From assembly GCF_030323265.1 (NCBI RefSeq), contig NZ_CP104992.1:4238589-4302588 (forward strand): a DNA stretch of 64,000 bases, written 5' to 3'. The stretch is from Terrirhizobium terrae (GTDB taxonomy: Bacteria; Pseudomonadota; Alphaproteobacteria; Rhizobiales; Rhizobiaceae). Each line of letters begins with the position of its first letter. The stretch's first letter is position 1. The notes beneath the pieces are model-generated. The model was not told the origin of the DNA. It worked only from the letters and a program-made list of their open reading frames with translations, and searched no databases. The position numbers were made by a program, and so were the translations under genes. Below, piece after piece: positions 9,195 through 18,862 of the stretch.

Positions 9195-9735
9195 GCTGTC
9201 CTCCTCACCATTCAGCGTGTCGCTCAAGGTTTTGAGCATTTGCCGCGAAGAGGGTCAACGGGTGCGTGAGCGGGTGGCTTGCTCCGTCATGGTGCGGGGC
9301 CGATCGGTACGAGAATTTGCTGTGCTCCGTCGTCGAACCAACAACGCGGCAATATGCGAATTTTCTAACACACCAGAAAATAAGCATAATCTCCAGCTGA
9401 TCCACAGAAACCTGATTGGAAAACGCAAGAATATGCGGACGATGCATCATGGTTGATAAACGATGAACAGGAAGTAGCGACAGCCTTATCTGACAGCTCA
9501 GTGCGAGATCTGGCACTCGCCAAATGCCTGTCCGGCAGACCATAAAAACTAAATCTAAATTACATCAAGCTGATTGATCCCGACGAAAGGAGGACGCTCA
9601 GGCAACCGAGGGTATGGCTAGCCGTGTATTTCAGGCCTATAAAAGATCACATTTGAATAACTTGATTAACGCGTTCTTCGGCGGCGGCTTTCTAGCGTTA
9701 GCGCTGCATCATATGTCGATAGGAGAAAATTCGGA
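9195..9735. other. Intergenic region between glpK and the diguanylate cyclase gene, no gene seen
   Basis: About 540 bases separate two divergently transcribed genes and must contain both promoters. The stretch 9360-9680 is clearly AT-richer than the flanking genes. A ribosome site AGGAGA lies at 9721-9726 for the downstream ATG. I see no convincing open frame, tRNA-like fold or terminator hairpin here. A small regulatory RNA cannot be excluded. Confidence 0.5.
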
Positions 9736-10710
9736 ATGATTCCGATGACTTCGAGGCTCGCCCAGGCGGTGCAGTCCTCACTGACCATCAAGGTCTTCGC
9801 GATCTGCTTTCTGTCCGTGCACGTGCCGCTTCTGGTGTTCATCATCTACCTGGCGAGCGGCTTCGCTACACAACCTGAGCCTGTGCTCATCCTTCTGCTT
9901 GCCGCGACGCTTGCCGGTACGGCCATTTGCCTGATGACGCTCTGGTGGCTGATCCGCCCCCTGCGCCTGCTTGCCCAGGCGGTGAGGACCTATCAGGAGG
10001 ACGGCACGCCGGTTCGCATGCAGCTCGACAGCCGTGACGAAATCGGCCTTCTGGCGACAAGCGTCACCTCCATGGTCGCGGAGACCGAAAACCTCATGGC
10101 GAAGCTTCGTCACCAGGCCATGACCGATCCCCTGACCGGGCTTGGAAACCGCCGCTGGCTGGCCGAGCGCTTGGGCGAGGAAATGTCGCGTGCCGAACGC
10201 CAGTGCCAGCCGCTCTCCGTCGTGGTCTTCGACCTCGACCGCTTCAAGGCGATCAACGACAGCCATGGCCATGAGACCGGCGACCGCGTGCTGATCGCCG
10301 TCGCCGAGATCGTCAAGACGTCGCTGCGCCGCTATGACCTTGCGGCCCGCATCGGCGGCGAGGAATTCTGTATCATCCTGCCGCAGACCTCGATCGACGA
10401 TGCAGAAGTGATCAGCGAACGCCTGCGCGCCACGCTCGCCGCCACCGTCGTGCCGCCGCTGCGTCGCGGCCGGATGACCGCGAGCTTCGGCATCTGCGAA
10501 GCCGGTGCCGAGACGAGGCTCTCTATTCTTCTGCAGCGGGCAGACACCGCGCTTTACGAAGCCAAGCGAGACGGCCGCAACTGTGTCCGCCGCGCGGCCC
10601 CGGAGACGACGACCGAGTTGGCCGCCGCGGCTGCCGGCCTGACCCCGGTGGAAGATGCTGACAATGAAGGGCCCCAGCAGACGCAGCAGTCTGCAACCCA
10701 GGAACATTGA
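9736..10710 (+). CDS. Membrane diguanylate cyclase (HAMP-GGDEF)
   Basis: A 324-residue protein with two membrane helices (about residues 18-40 and 47-72), only a short loop between them, a HAMP-like segment (LIRPLRLLAQAV) and a C-terminal GGDEF domain. The active site reads GGEEF at about 206-210 and the allosteric I-site RRYD lies just upstream, so it should make cyclic di-GMP under product inhibition. Domain entry is marked by DPLTGLGNRRWL and FDLDRFKAINDSHGH. With almost no periplasmic sensor, the signal may be membrane-borne. The last 40 residues are low-complexity Ala/Thr/Gln. Confidence 0.93.
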   Translation: MIPMTSRLAQAVQSSLTIKVFAICFLSVHVPLLVFIIYLASGFATQPEPVLILLLAATLAGTAICLMTLWWLIRPLRLLAQAVRTYQEDGTPVRMQLDSRDEIGLLATSVTSMVAETENLMAKLRHQAMTDPLTGLGNRRWLAERLGEEMSRAERQCQPLSVVVFDLDRFKAINDSHGHETGDRVLIAVAEIVKTSLRRYDLAARIGGEEFCIILPQTSIDDAEVISERLRATLAATVVPPLRRGRMTASFGICEAGAETRLSILLQRADTALYEAKRDGRNCVRRAAPETTTELAAAAAGLTPVEDADNEGPQQTQQSATQEH

Positions 10711-10859
10711 TGTCGGCGCCGCTAATTTCATCGCGGCGCTGAGCTACCCCAAGAAACGACATTCAAGCCGCCCCGATGATCGGCCGTTGCCAGCATCGGG
10801 GTTTTGCGCATAGCTTCCGGAAAGCGGTGGAGGAGAAACCGCGTTCAGGGAGAGATCGC

Positions 10860-11635
10860 ATGAAAAGATCCGTCGTCGTCACCGGCTCCACCAGCGGCAT
10901 CGGGCTCGGCATCGCAAAGGCCTTCGCGGCCGACGGCGACAACGTCATCATCAACGGCTTCGGAGATGCACAGGAGATCGAGGCGATCCGCGCAGGCCTC
11001 GACGCGTCGGGTGACGGCTCGATCCTCTACCATCCGGCCGACATGACCAAGCCTGCCGAGATCGAGGACCTGATCGCGACGGCCGAGAAGAATTTCGGCA
11101 CCGTCGATGTGCTGGTCAACAATGCCGGCATCCAGCATGTTGCCCGCATCGAGGAATTTCCGCCGGAAAAGTGGGACCAGCTGATCGCCATCCTCCTGTC
11201 GTCGGCATTCCACACGATGCGCCACGCCATTCCGCTGATGAAGGCATCCGGCAAGGGCCGCATCATCAATGTCGCCTCCGCCCACGGCCTCGTCGCCTCC
11301 CCTTCAAGTCGGCCTATGTCGCCGCCAAGCACGGCATCATGGGACTGACCAAGACGGCGGCGCTGGAACTGGCGCAGGACAATATCACCGTCAACGCCAT
11401 CTGCCCCGGCTTCGTGCTGACGCCTCTCGTCGAGAAGCAGATCCCCGACCAGGCGCGCGAAAAGGGCATCACCGAGGCTGAGGTGAAGGACGAGGTCATG
11501 CTGCGCCTGCAGGCGACCAAGGAATTCGTCGGCATAGACGAGGTCGCATCCGCGGCGCTTTATCTGGCGAGCGACGCGGCAAAGAGCATGACCGGCACGC
11601 ATATCTCCATCGACGGCGGCTGGACGGCGCAGTAG
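10860..11635 (+). pseudogene. bdhA: D-3-hydroxybutyrate dehydrogenase, apparent frameshift
   Basis: An SDR-family enzyme that interconverts 3-hydroxybutyrate and acetoacetate in polyhydroxybutyrate and ketone-body use. The NAD-binding TGSTSGIGLGIAKAF and NNAGIQHVA motifs lie before the break; YVAAKHGIMG (catalytic Tyr/Lys), AICPGFVLTPLVEKQI and the C-terminal SIDGGWTAQ lie after it. At 11299-11304 the reading needs one more T (CCCCTTT, giving SPFKSAY). Corrected length is about 258 residues, as in rhizobial BdhA. The SPFKSAYVAAKHG and LVEKQIPDQA phrases separate it from generic SDRs. I infer a homopolymer sequencing error. Confidence 0.9.
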
Positions 11636-11709
11636 TATCAGGAATCGCGCACAATCCCAGCAAGCATGGCGCCCGGAAACAGATCGGGGCCTGCAGACGA
11701 AGGAGACAG

Positions 11710-13197
11710 ATGAGTTCAGCCATCCGCTTCATTCTCAACGGCGAAGACGTGACACTCGGCGATTTTGCCCCGACGGACACGCTTCTGGATTATCTGCGCC
11801 TGAGGCGCCGGCTGACGGGGACGAAGGAAGGATGCGCGGAAGGCGATTGCGGCGCCTGCACCGTGCTGGTCGGACGACTGACCGAACAGGGCCTGCGCTA
11901 CGAGAGCGTCAATGCCTGCATTCGCCTCACCGGCTCCCTGCACGGCACCCATGTCGTCACCGTCGAACATCTGGCCGGCGAGGATGGCACGCTGCATCCG
12001 GTCCAGCAGGCGATGGTCGACTGTCACGGCTCCCAATGCGGCTTCTGCACGCCGGGCTTCGTGATGTCGCTATATGGCCTGTGGCTCTCCAACGAAAACC
12101 CGAGCCGGGCGGAAATCGAAAGCGCGCTGCAGGGCAATCTCTGTCGATGCACGGGCTATGAACCGATCGTCAAAGCCGCCGAGAAGGTAGCGACAAGCCG
12201 CCCCAGCTCGCTCTTCGACCCGCTGGAGCGCGACCGGATGGAGATCACCGGCAAGCTGCTCTCGATGAAGACGTTTACCGACACGATCGTGGTGGAGAAG
12301 CTAGACGAAGCCGGCGTGACGCGCTCGATCGTGCCGGCTTCGATCCACGCCTTTGCGGAAATCCTGTCGCAGGAGCCGACCGCCACCATCGTCGCCGGCG
12401 CCACCGATGTCGGCCTGTGGGTGACGAAGCAATTGCGCCGCCTCGACCCGGTGATCTTCATCAGCCACCTGACCGAGCTGCAATCGATGGTCATCGAGGA
12501 TAGAGGCATCACCATCGGCGCCGGCGTCAGCTATGCCGAGGCCCATGGCGTGCTTGAGGCGGTCATACCGGCTTTCGGCGGCCTGATCGACCGCATCGGC
12601 GGCCAGCAGGTGCGCAACATGGGCACGATAGGCGGCAATATCGCCAACGGCTCCCCGATCGGCGACATGCCGCCGCCGCTGATTGCGCTGGGCGCCGAAC
12701 TGACGCTGCGCTCCCATTCCGGCCGTCGCACAATGCCGCTCGAAGACTATTTCATCGCCTATGGCAAGCAGGATCGGATTCCCGGCGAATTCGTCGAAAA
12801 GGTCTTTGTGCCGCGCCCGGCCGACGACAGCCATTTTGCCGTCTACAAGATCTCCAAGCGCCGCGACGAGGATATTTCCGCCCTCTGCGGCGCCTTCTAC
12901 CTCGCGCTGGACGAGGACGGTCTGGTCGAGACGATCCGCATCGCCTTCGGCGGCATGGCGGCGACGCCAAAACGGGCGAAGTCCGTAGAGGAAGCGTTGA
13001 CCGGCCGCCCATGGACCTGGAGCGTGATCGCCGCCGTCCGCGACGCTTTCGACGACGACTACCAGCCGCTGACCGACTGGCGCGCGACCAGCGAGTATCG
13101 CAGCCTGACGGCGAAGAACCTGCTGACGCGATTTTTCCTGGAGACGGCGGGGGCTCCGACGGAGCTGCGGCGGTTCGACGAGATGGAGGAGGCGTGA
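11710..13197 (+). CDS. xdhA: Xanthine dehydrogenase small subunit (2Fe-2S and FAD)
   Basis: A 495-residue subunit. The N-terminal plant-type 2Fe-2S cluster is bound by the CAEGDCGACTVLVG motif and its companions, the second all-helical cluster domain by CGFCTPGF and CRCTGY. The FAD domain follows from about residue 195, with ATDVGLWVTKQLR and the FAD loop GGNIANGSPIGD; the CO dehydrogenase flavoprotein C-terminal domain completes it. It passes electrons from the molybdenum subunit to NAD+. It is first in the xdh unit, with AAGGAGACAG just before the ATG. The large subunit begins 227 bases later, after a repeat element. Confidence 0.97.
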   Translation: MSSAIRFILNGEDVTLGDFAPTDTLLDYLRLRRRLTGTKEGCAEGDCGACTVLVGRLTEQGLRYESVNACIRLTGSLHGTHVVTVEHLAGEDGTLHPVQQAMVDCHGSQCGFCTPGFVMSLYGLWLSNENPSRAEIESALQGNLCRCTGYEPIVKAAEKVATSRPSSLFDPLERDRMEITGKLLSMKTFTDTIVVEKLDEAGVTRSIVPASIHAFAEILSQEPTATIVAGATDVGLWVTKQLRRLDPVIFISHLTELQSMVIEDRGITIGAGVSYAEAHGVLEAVIPAFGGLIDRIGGQQVRNMGTIGGNIANGSPIGDMPPPLIALGAELTLRSHSGRRTMPLEDYFIAYGKQDRIPGEFVEKVFVPRPADDSHFAVYKISKRRDEDISALCGAFYLALDEDGLVETIRIAFGGMAATPKRAKSVEEALTGRPWTWSVIAAVRDAFDDDYQPLTDWRATSEYRSLTAKNLLTRFFLETAGAPTELRRFDEMEEA

Positions 13198-13264
13198 GGA
13201 TGGTTGCGGACCATATGCTCCAACTGATCCTTCAAGTTACACGCGGACGGTGCGGCATACTCCC

Positions 13265-13396
13265 GGTGATCTCCCCCTTGTGGGGGAGATGTCACGAAGT
13301 GACAGAGGGGGTGGCGCGACAAACTCCGCGAGCGAAGGGTGCCTGGATTTACCCCCTCTGCCCTGCCGGGCATCTCCCCCACAAGGGGAGATCACC
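13265..13396. repeat. RIME-like Rhizobium intergenic mosaic repeat between xdhA and xdhB
   Basis: The 132-base element begins GGTGATCTCCCCCTTGTGGG and ends with the inverted form CCCCACAAGGGGAGATCACC. Internal arms AGAGGGGGT and ACCCCCTCT also pair, so the whole element can fold as two nested palindromes. The text CTCTGCCCTGCCGGGCATCTC is typical of RIME1-type repeats described in Rhizobium and Sinorhizobium. It sits inside the xdh operon in the intercistronic gap, where the folded RNA could affect message stability or readthrough. Confidence 0.85.
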
Positions 13397-13424
13397 AAGT
13401 GGCAAGCCTCGGAGGCTCTATCTG

Positions 13425-15761
13425 ATGGACAAGACCACCTTCGAGCTCAAGCCCTCGATCGACGCTCCGATGCATGCCTCGCTGAAACATGATTCAGCGC
13501 ATAAGCATGTCACCGGAAGTGCCGAATATATCGACGATATTCCGGAACCCGCAGGCACGCTGCATGGCGGGCTTGGCCTGTCCGACCGGGCCCATGCCGA
13601 GATCGTCTCGATCGATCTCGACGCGGTGCGCTCCGCCCCCGGCGTCGTCTGGGTGATGACGGCCGACGATATTCCCGGCGAAAACGATGTTGCCTCGACC
13701 GGCAAGCATGACGAGCCGCTGCTGGCTGAAACCAGGGTCGAATTCCACGGCCAGCCGATCTTTGCCGTCTTTGCCGAGACCCGCGATCAGGCGCGCCGGG
13801 CGGCGAAGCTGGCAAAGATCGAATACCGCGACCTGCCCCACTGGACCGATATCGACGGCGCTCGCGAGAACGGCGCGCCTCTGGTCACAGAGCCAATGAC
13901 GCTTAGACGCGGAGAGCCGGAGACGGAGATCGAAAAGCCGCCTCTGCGCATCCAGGCTTCCATGAATATCGGGGGCCAGGAGCATTTCTATCTCGAAGGC
14001 CATATCGCGATGGCCATTCCCGGCGAGGATGAGGATGTCACCGTCTGGTCCTCCACCCAGCATCCGAGCGAGGTGCAGCACATGGTTGCCCATGTTCTCG
14101 GCTGTTCCAACCATGCGGTCGAGGTGAAGACGCGGCGCATGGGCGGCGGCTTCGGCGGCAAGGAGACCCAGGGCAACCAGTTCGCGGCGCTGGCCGCCGT
14201 CGCAGCGAAGAAGCTGAAACGGGCGGTAAAATTCCGGCCGGACCGCGACGAGGACATGGTCGCCACCGGCAAGCGCCATGATTTCCGCGTCGATTACGAC
14301 GTCGCCTTCGACGAGGACGGGCTGATCCATGCGGTCGATACGACCTATGCGGCGCGCTGCGGCTTTTCCGCCGATCTCTCCGGGCCGGTCACCGACCGGG
14401 CGCTGTTCCATGCGGATTCGAGCTATTATTACCCACATGTGCGCCTCAAATCGCAGCCGCTGAAGACCCACACCGTCTCCAACACCGCCTTCCGCGGCTT
14501 TGGCGGTCCGCAGGGGATGCTGGGCGCCGAGCGGATGATCGAGGATATCGCCTATGCCGTCGGCAAGGACCCGCTCGAAATCCGCAAGCTCAATTTCTAC
14601 GGCCAGCGCGGATCGGGCCGCACGGTAACGCCCTATCACCAGGACATCCACGACAACATCATCGCCCGCATCGTCGACGAGCTGGAAGTCTCGTCGGATT
14701 ATCAGGCGCGCCGGCAGGCGATCCTCGAATTCAACGAGAACAGTCCGGTGATCCGCAAGGGTATTGCCCTGACGCCGGTCAAATTCGGCATCTCCTTCAC
14801 GCTCACCGCCTATAACCAGGCGGGCGCGCTGGTGCATGTCTACAATGACGGCTCGATCCACCTGAACCATGGCGGCACCGAGATGGGCCAGGGCCTCTAC
14901 ACCAAGGTGGCGCAGGTCGTGGCCGATGCCTTTCAGGTCGATATCGACCGGGTGAAGATCACCGCAACGACGACCGGCAAGGTGCCGAACACGTCGGCCA
15001 CCGCCGCCTCCTCCGGCTCGGACCTGAACGGCATGGCAGCCTATGATGCCTGCCGCCAGATCAAGGAACGGCTGATCGATTTTGCCGTAAGGCAATGGAA
15101 GGTCACCCGCGACAAGATCGAATTCCTGCCCAACCGGGTGAAGATCGGCGGCGAGACGGTGCCCTTCGATACCTTCGTCAAGGCCGCCTATTTCGACCGC
15201 GTGCAATTGTCCGCCGCCGGCTTCTACAAGACGCCGAAGATCCACTGGGACCGCGCCGCCGGCCGCGGCCATCCCTTCTATTATTTCGCCTATGGAGCGG
15301 CGGTCTCGGAAGTCTCGATCGACACGTTGACCGGCGAATACATGATCGACCGCACTGATATCCTGCATGACGTCGGCCGCTCGCTGAACCCGGTGCTCGA
15401 CATCGGCCAGATCGAGGGCGCCTTCGTGCAGGGCATGGGCTGGCTGACGACGGAGGAATTGTGGTGGGACGACAAGGGGCGGCTTCGCACCCATGCGCCC
15501 TCCACCTACAAGATCCCGCTTGCCTCCGACCGGCCGAAGGTCTTCAACGTGAAGCTCGCCGAATGGTCGGAAAATGCCGAACCGACCATCGGCCGCTCCA
15601 AGGCCGTCGGCGAACCGCCTTTCATGCTGGCGATCTCGGTGCTGGAAGCGATCTCCATGGCGGTGGCAAGCGTCGCCGACTATGCGGTCTGCCCAAGGTT
15701 GGACGCGCCCGCGACGCCTGAGAGGGTGCTGATGGCGGTGGAGCGGTTGAAGGCGATGTGA
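13425..15761 (+). CDS. xdhB: Xanthine dehydrogenase large (molybdopterin-binding) subunit
   Basis: A 778-residue molybdopterin subunit that hydroxylates hypoxanthine and xanthine to urate. Visible landmarks are the aldehyde oxidase/xanthine dehydrogenase a/b hammerhead domain at the N-terminus, then MGGGFGGKET and AFRGFGGPQ around the molybdopterin, GGTEMGQGLYTK, and the C-terminal GEPPFMLA with the catalytic glutamate. I start at the ATG at 13425 (MDKTTFELKPS), after the RIME-like repeat; the open frame runs further upstream only through the repeat. XdhC, its usual maturation partner, lies 2.2 kb downstream after three unrelated genes. Confidence 0.97.
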   Translation: MDKTTFELKPSIDAPMHASLKHDSAHKHVTGSAEYIDDIPEPAGTLHGGLGLSDRAHAEIVSIDLDAVRSAPGVVWVMTADDIPGENDVASTGKHDEPLLAETRVEFHGQPIFAVFAETRDQARRAAKLAKIEYRDLPHWTDIDGARENGAPLVTEPMTLRRGEPETEIEKPPLRIQASMNIGGQEHFYLEGHIAMAIPGEDEDVTVWSSTQHPSEVQHMVAHVLGCSNHAVEVKTRRMGGGFGGKETQGNQFAALAAVAAKKLKRAVKFRPDRDEDMVATGKRHDFRVDYDVAFDEDGLIHAVDTTYAARCGFSADLSGPVTDRALFHADSSYYYPHVRLKSQPLKTHTVSNTAFRGFGGPQGMLGAERMIEDIAYAVGKDPLEIRKLNFYGQRGSGRTVTPYHQDIHDNIIARIVDELEVSSDYQARRQAILEFNENSPVIRKGIALTPVKFGISFTLTAYNQAGALVHVYNDGSIHLNHGGTEMGQGLYTKVAQVVADAFQVDIDRVKITATTTGKVPNTSATAASSGSDLNGMAAYDACRQIKERLIDFAVRQWKVTRDKIEFLPNRVKIGGETVPFDTFVKAAYFDRVQLSAAGFYKTPKIHWDRAAGRGHPFYYFAYGAAVSEVSIDTLTGEYMIDRTDILHDVGRSLNPVLDIGQIEGAFVQGMGWLTTEELWWDDKGRLRTHAPSTYKIPLASDRPKVFNVKLAEWSENAEPTIGRSKAVGEPPFMLAISVLEAISMAVASVADYAVCPRLDAPATPERVLMAVERLKAM

Positions 15762-16016
15762 GGCCCACGGTTCTCCTCCCTTCTCCGGGTCTCGCGTCAC
15801 AATTGTTCGCCCGGATCAACGCTCTGTCCTTTTGTCGGATATACCGTCCGCTCGGGCTAGCCGTACCTCGCCGGTGCCCCGGACTTGCTGGCACCGGGCG
15901 GGCGGGATAACCTGACCGTAAGAGTTCGCTTCGCAAGCCAGAACCTGCGCAAGCCTTCCTTGGGCTGGATGCCGCGTCCTGAGCCAGCGTCGAGGACATT
16001 TATTCGTGGAGGGTCC

Positions 16017-16451
16017 ATGGACGCGCCGCTGATCATCAACGAATACGCCGAGATCATCCAGACGTCGCTGGCACCCGTTTTTCTTCTTGCCGGTACGGCG
16101 GCTTTCGTCAGCATCTACAGTTTGCGGCTTGGCAGGGTGGCGGACCGCCTCAATGAAGTCGGGGAGAGGGAATTGACCGGCGAAGACGGAAGGAGATGGC
16201 TGAACTACCTGAGATGCCGGACCCTTATCCTGGAAGTTGCCGTTGTCCTGGGCGTCCTTGCAGGCCTGTCCACCTGCGCTGCGATCCTCAATCTTCTCGG
16301 CGGCTCCCTTGCGATCCGCCTCCGACCGGAGAACCTGCCGTGGTTCTTCGGCGGTGCCATCGTGTGCCTGATGCTTTCGCTGATCGCATTCCTCATGGAG
16401 CTGATGATCGCGGGCAGAAGCATGCTTGTTCAGATGAAACGGCGCCCATAG
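16017..16451 (+). CDS. DUF2721 membrane protein
   Basis: A 144-residue protein with three predicted membrane helices (about residues 18-36, 72-95 and 105-128) and the family phrase LAPVFLLAGTAAFVSIYSLRLGRVADR near the start, in which a helix leads into a charged RLGRVADR loop. DUF2721 has no known function. The ATG at 16017 follows GGAGGGTCC. It is the first of three genes inserted between xdhB and xdhC on the same strand, with no evident link to purine metabolism. Confidence 0.8.
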   Translation: MDAPLIINEYAEIIQTSLAPVFLLAGTAAFVSIYSLRLGRVADRLNEVGERELTGEDGRRWLNYLRCRTLILEVAVVLGVLAGLSTCAAILNLLGGSLAIRLRPENLPWFFGGAIVCLMLSLIAFLMELMIAGRSMLVQMKRRP

Positions 16452-16571
16452 CGTTTGGCAAAGGCCTTTCCTTCACGTGCAATTCGCCTGTCCTGTCTGG
16501 GGAGAAGGTTAGGGAGAGAGGCCGAAACGGAGTATAATGGGCGCTGCGGCCAACGAGGAGGAGGTAGGCAC

Positions 16572-17078
16572 ATGACCATCACGATCCGTCCGGAACGTCC
16601 CGGTGACGAGGGCGTCATTCATGACCTGACCCAGGCGGCGTTTGCACCGACGCCCTATAGCCAGGGCAATGAGGGTGCGATCGTAAGGGCGCTGAGGGCC
16701 GGTGGCGACCTCACCCTGTCGCTGGTGGCGGAGCAGGATGGCGAGATCGTCGGCCATGTCGCCTTCTCTCCGGTCGCGATCGACGGCCATCACAGCGACT
16801 GGTTCGGCCTCGGCCCGATCTCGGTGCGCGCCGACCGGCAGAAGCAGGGGATCGGCCGCGCCATGATCCGCGAGGGGCTGCACCGGTTGAAAGCCGAGGG
16901 CGCCATGGGCTGCGCGCTGATCGGCGATCCTGCCGTCTATGCCGGATCGGGCTTCGAGAACGACGGCCGCCTCTCCTATGAGGGCGTGCCGGAAATCTAC
17001 GTCCAGCGCGTCGTCTTTTCCGGCCCGCCCCCGCATGGCGTCGTCACCTTCTCGCCGGCATTCGCCGCGACGGAGTGA
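16572..17078 (+). CDS. GNAT-family N-acetyltransferase
   Basis: A 168-residue GNAT protein of the YhbS-like type. Acetyl-CoA motif A is visible as LGPISVRADRQKQGIGRAMI (Q/RxxGxG/A), followed by GDPAVYAGSGFE, typical of this subgroup. The protein begins MTITIRPERPGDEG. A GAGGAGGAGGT ribosome site precedes the start at 16572. The substrate is unknown; small-molecule amines or a protein N-terminus are both possible. Confidence 0.9.
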   Translation: MTITIRPERPGDEGVIHDLTQAAFAPTPYSQGNEGAIVRALRAGGDLTLSLVAEQDGEIVGHVAFSPVAIDGHHSDWFGLGPISVRADRQKQGIGRAMIREGLHRLKAEGAMGCALIGDPAVYAGSGFENDGRLSYEGVPEIYVQRVVFSGPPPHGVVTFSPAFAATE

Positions 17079-17141
17079 ACTTCACGGCGCATCTGACGTT
17101 ATCGATGCGACGTAGAAAAGCTGGAAACCAGGGAGGAGACC

Positions 17142-17846
17142 ATGGATTTCGCCAGCCTCAAGCCCGCAGCCGAACTGGCAAAGCTGCGGCACATGCCGTT
17201 TCCCGGCGAGAGCCCGGAATATAGCCGCGCCCGAGAAAAATTGCTGAAGGCGGAGATCGAGTTCCGCCGGCAAATGACCAAGCTCACTGAACAGCGCATG
17301 GCACTGCCGCCCGGCCCGGTGATCGACAAGGATTACCGCTTCCAGGACGGCACCGGGAGGGATCTGGCGCTGATCGATCTGTTCGGCGATCACGATACAC
17401 TCGTCACCTATTTCTGGATGTACGGGCCGGAGCGGGAACGCCCCTGCCCCATGTGCACCAACTGGCTGGGCTCGGTGAACGGCAATGCCGCCGACATCAA
17501 GCAACGCGTGGCGCTGAAAATCCTCGGCCGCAGCCCGGTCGAGCGGCAGAAGGGCTTCGCCGCCGAGCGCGGCTGGTCCGATCTCGATTTTCTGCAGACC
17601 GTCGATGACACTTACGCGCAGGATCTCGGGCTTCTCAACGACGATGGGTCAGAGAACCCGGCGCTGACCGTCTATCGGCGCGACGGCGACAGGGTGCGGC
17701 TGTTCTGGGCGGGAGAAATGCCGGCAGCGGCCGCCGATCCCGGCCAGGACCCGCGCACGGCTCCTGACATCGCCTCGCTGTGGTCAGTACTGGATCTGAC
17801 CCCGGAAGGCCGCGGCGACAACTGGTATCCAAAGCTGAGCTATTGA
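17142..17846 (+). CDS. DUF899 thioredoxin-like protein
   Basis: A 234-residue protein of the DUF899 family, a thioredoxin-fold group. The CPMCTNWLGSVNG segment replaces the classical CxxC active site context, and the conserved WMYGPERERPCPMC phrase places it in the family. DUF899 proteins are encoded widely in soil bacteria, often near stress or regulatory genes, and their reaction is not established. The ATG at 17142 follows AGGGAGGAGACC. Second and third cysteine patterns suggest redox activity, which is inference. Confidence 0.82.
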   Translation: MDFASLKPAAELAKLRHMPFPGESPEYSRAREKLLKAEIEFRRQMTKLTEQRMALPPGPVIDKDYRFQDGTGRDLALIDLFGDHDTLVTYFWMYGPERERPCPMCTNWLGSVNGNAADIKQRVALKILGRSPVERQKGFAAERGWSDLDFLQTVDDTYAQDLGLLNDDGSENPALTVYRRDGDRVRLFWAGEMPAAAADPGQDPRTAPDIASLWSVLDLTPEGRGDNWYPKLSY

Positions 17847-18013
17847 GCTTTGACTAAGGCTCAGAACAGATAGCCCAGCGGGATGCAGCCATCGATACCG
17901 GCGAGAGGCGGTCGCTCGGGACATGGGATCGGCCATGGCAACCTCCGATGGATATCGGGGGCAAGATGGCGTAGGCTAAAGGCAATCCAAGGGGTTCACG
18001 TCTCGTCATCGCC

Positions 18014-18862
18014 ATGCCCGATCTTCCCTTCGCAACCTTTCTGGCCCTGCACCCGCGCACGATCCTCGTCGAACTCGTCGAGGCCAGGGGCTCGACGCCA
18101 CGTGAGGCCGGCACGTTCATGCTGGTGGCGGATCGGGCTATCTGGGGGACGATCGGCGGCGGGCAGTTCGAATATATGGCGATCGACAATGCCCGGGCGA
18201 TGCTCGCCGGCGGCGGCGAAGCCGTGATGACGATCCCGCTCGGTCCCGAGATCGGCCAGTGCTGCGGCGGGCGAACGCGTCTGTCCTTCAGCGAAGTTAC
18301 CGGCCAGATCGCTGCGGCGCTCGGAGATAGGATGCGGAAGGAAGAGGACGCCCGGCGCCCGGTCTTCCTGTTCGGATCCGGGCATGTGGGGCTGGCCTTG
18401 GCAAGAGCGCTCACGCCCCTGCCCTTCGCCGTCACGGTGGTCGAGACCCGCGCCGAGGCGCTGGAAGATCTCCCCGGGGAAGTCGCTCGTCGGCTGACCG
18501 CCATGCCGGAGGGCTGCATCGCAGAGATTCCTTCCGGCGGTGCAGCGATCATCCTGACCCATGATCACGCCCTGGATTTCCTCATCGCCGAACGGGCCCT
18601 GTCGCGGCACGATCTCGGCTATGTCGGCATGATCGGCTCGGCCACCAAGCGGGTAACCTTTGCCCATTGGCTAAAGCGACAGGCGGGTGAGGACGGCGAC
18701 GCAGAGGCGATGATGGGTCGCCTCGTTCTGCCGGTCGGCGGCTCCGTCGTCCGGGACAAGCGCCCGGCCGTGATCGCCGCCCTCATTGCCGCCGAACTGC
18801 TGCACAGGCTTCCGCCGATGCAACCGAAACCGACATCAGAACGGCAGATCGCGACCCACTGA
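18014..18862 (+). CDS. xdhC: Xanthine dehydrogenase accessory protein XdhC
   Basis: A 282-residue XdhC/CoxI-family maturation factor. It binds molybdenum cofactor, promotes its sulfuration and inserts it into XdhB. The N-terminal XdhC-CoxI domain has GSTPREAGTFM, WGTIGGGQFEY and the cysteine pair in EIGQCCGGRTRL; the C-terminal Rossmann domain has FLFGSGHVGLALARAL and YVGMIGSATKR. It is on the same strand as xdhAB but separated from them by DUF2721, GNAT and DUF899 genes. Its last 27 bases overlap a convergent small gene. Confidence 0.95.
   Translation: MPDLPFATFLALHPRTILVELVEARGSTPREAGTFMLVADRAIWGTIGGGQFEYMAIDNARAMLAGGGEAVMTIPLGPEIGQCCGGRTRLSFSEVTGQIAAALGDRMRKEEDARRPVFLFGSGHVGLALARALTPLPFAVTVVETRAEALEDLPGEVARRLTAMPEGCIAEIPSGGAAIILTHDHALDFLIAERALSRHDLGYVGMIGSATKRVTFAHWLKRQAGEDGDAEAMMGRLVLPVGGSVVRDKRPAVIAALIAAELLHRLPPMQPKPTSERQIATH

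Noticed and set aside
13494..15800. A 768-codon open frame antisense to xdhB, and other long antisense frames (for example 7893-9269, 2234-3214, 45563-46537, 47714-48781)
   Set aside because: They lie opposite highly conserved genes, have Arg/His/Gly-rich text without domain features, and are expected from third-position GC bias.
16480..16520. GC-rich GGGGAGAAGG-type text near 16500 as a second RIME-like repeat
   Set aside because: Only a short half-arm is present with no inverted partner.
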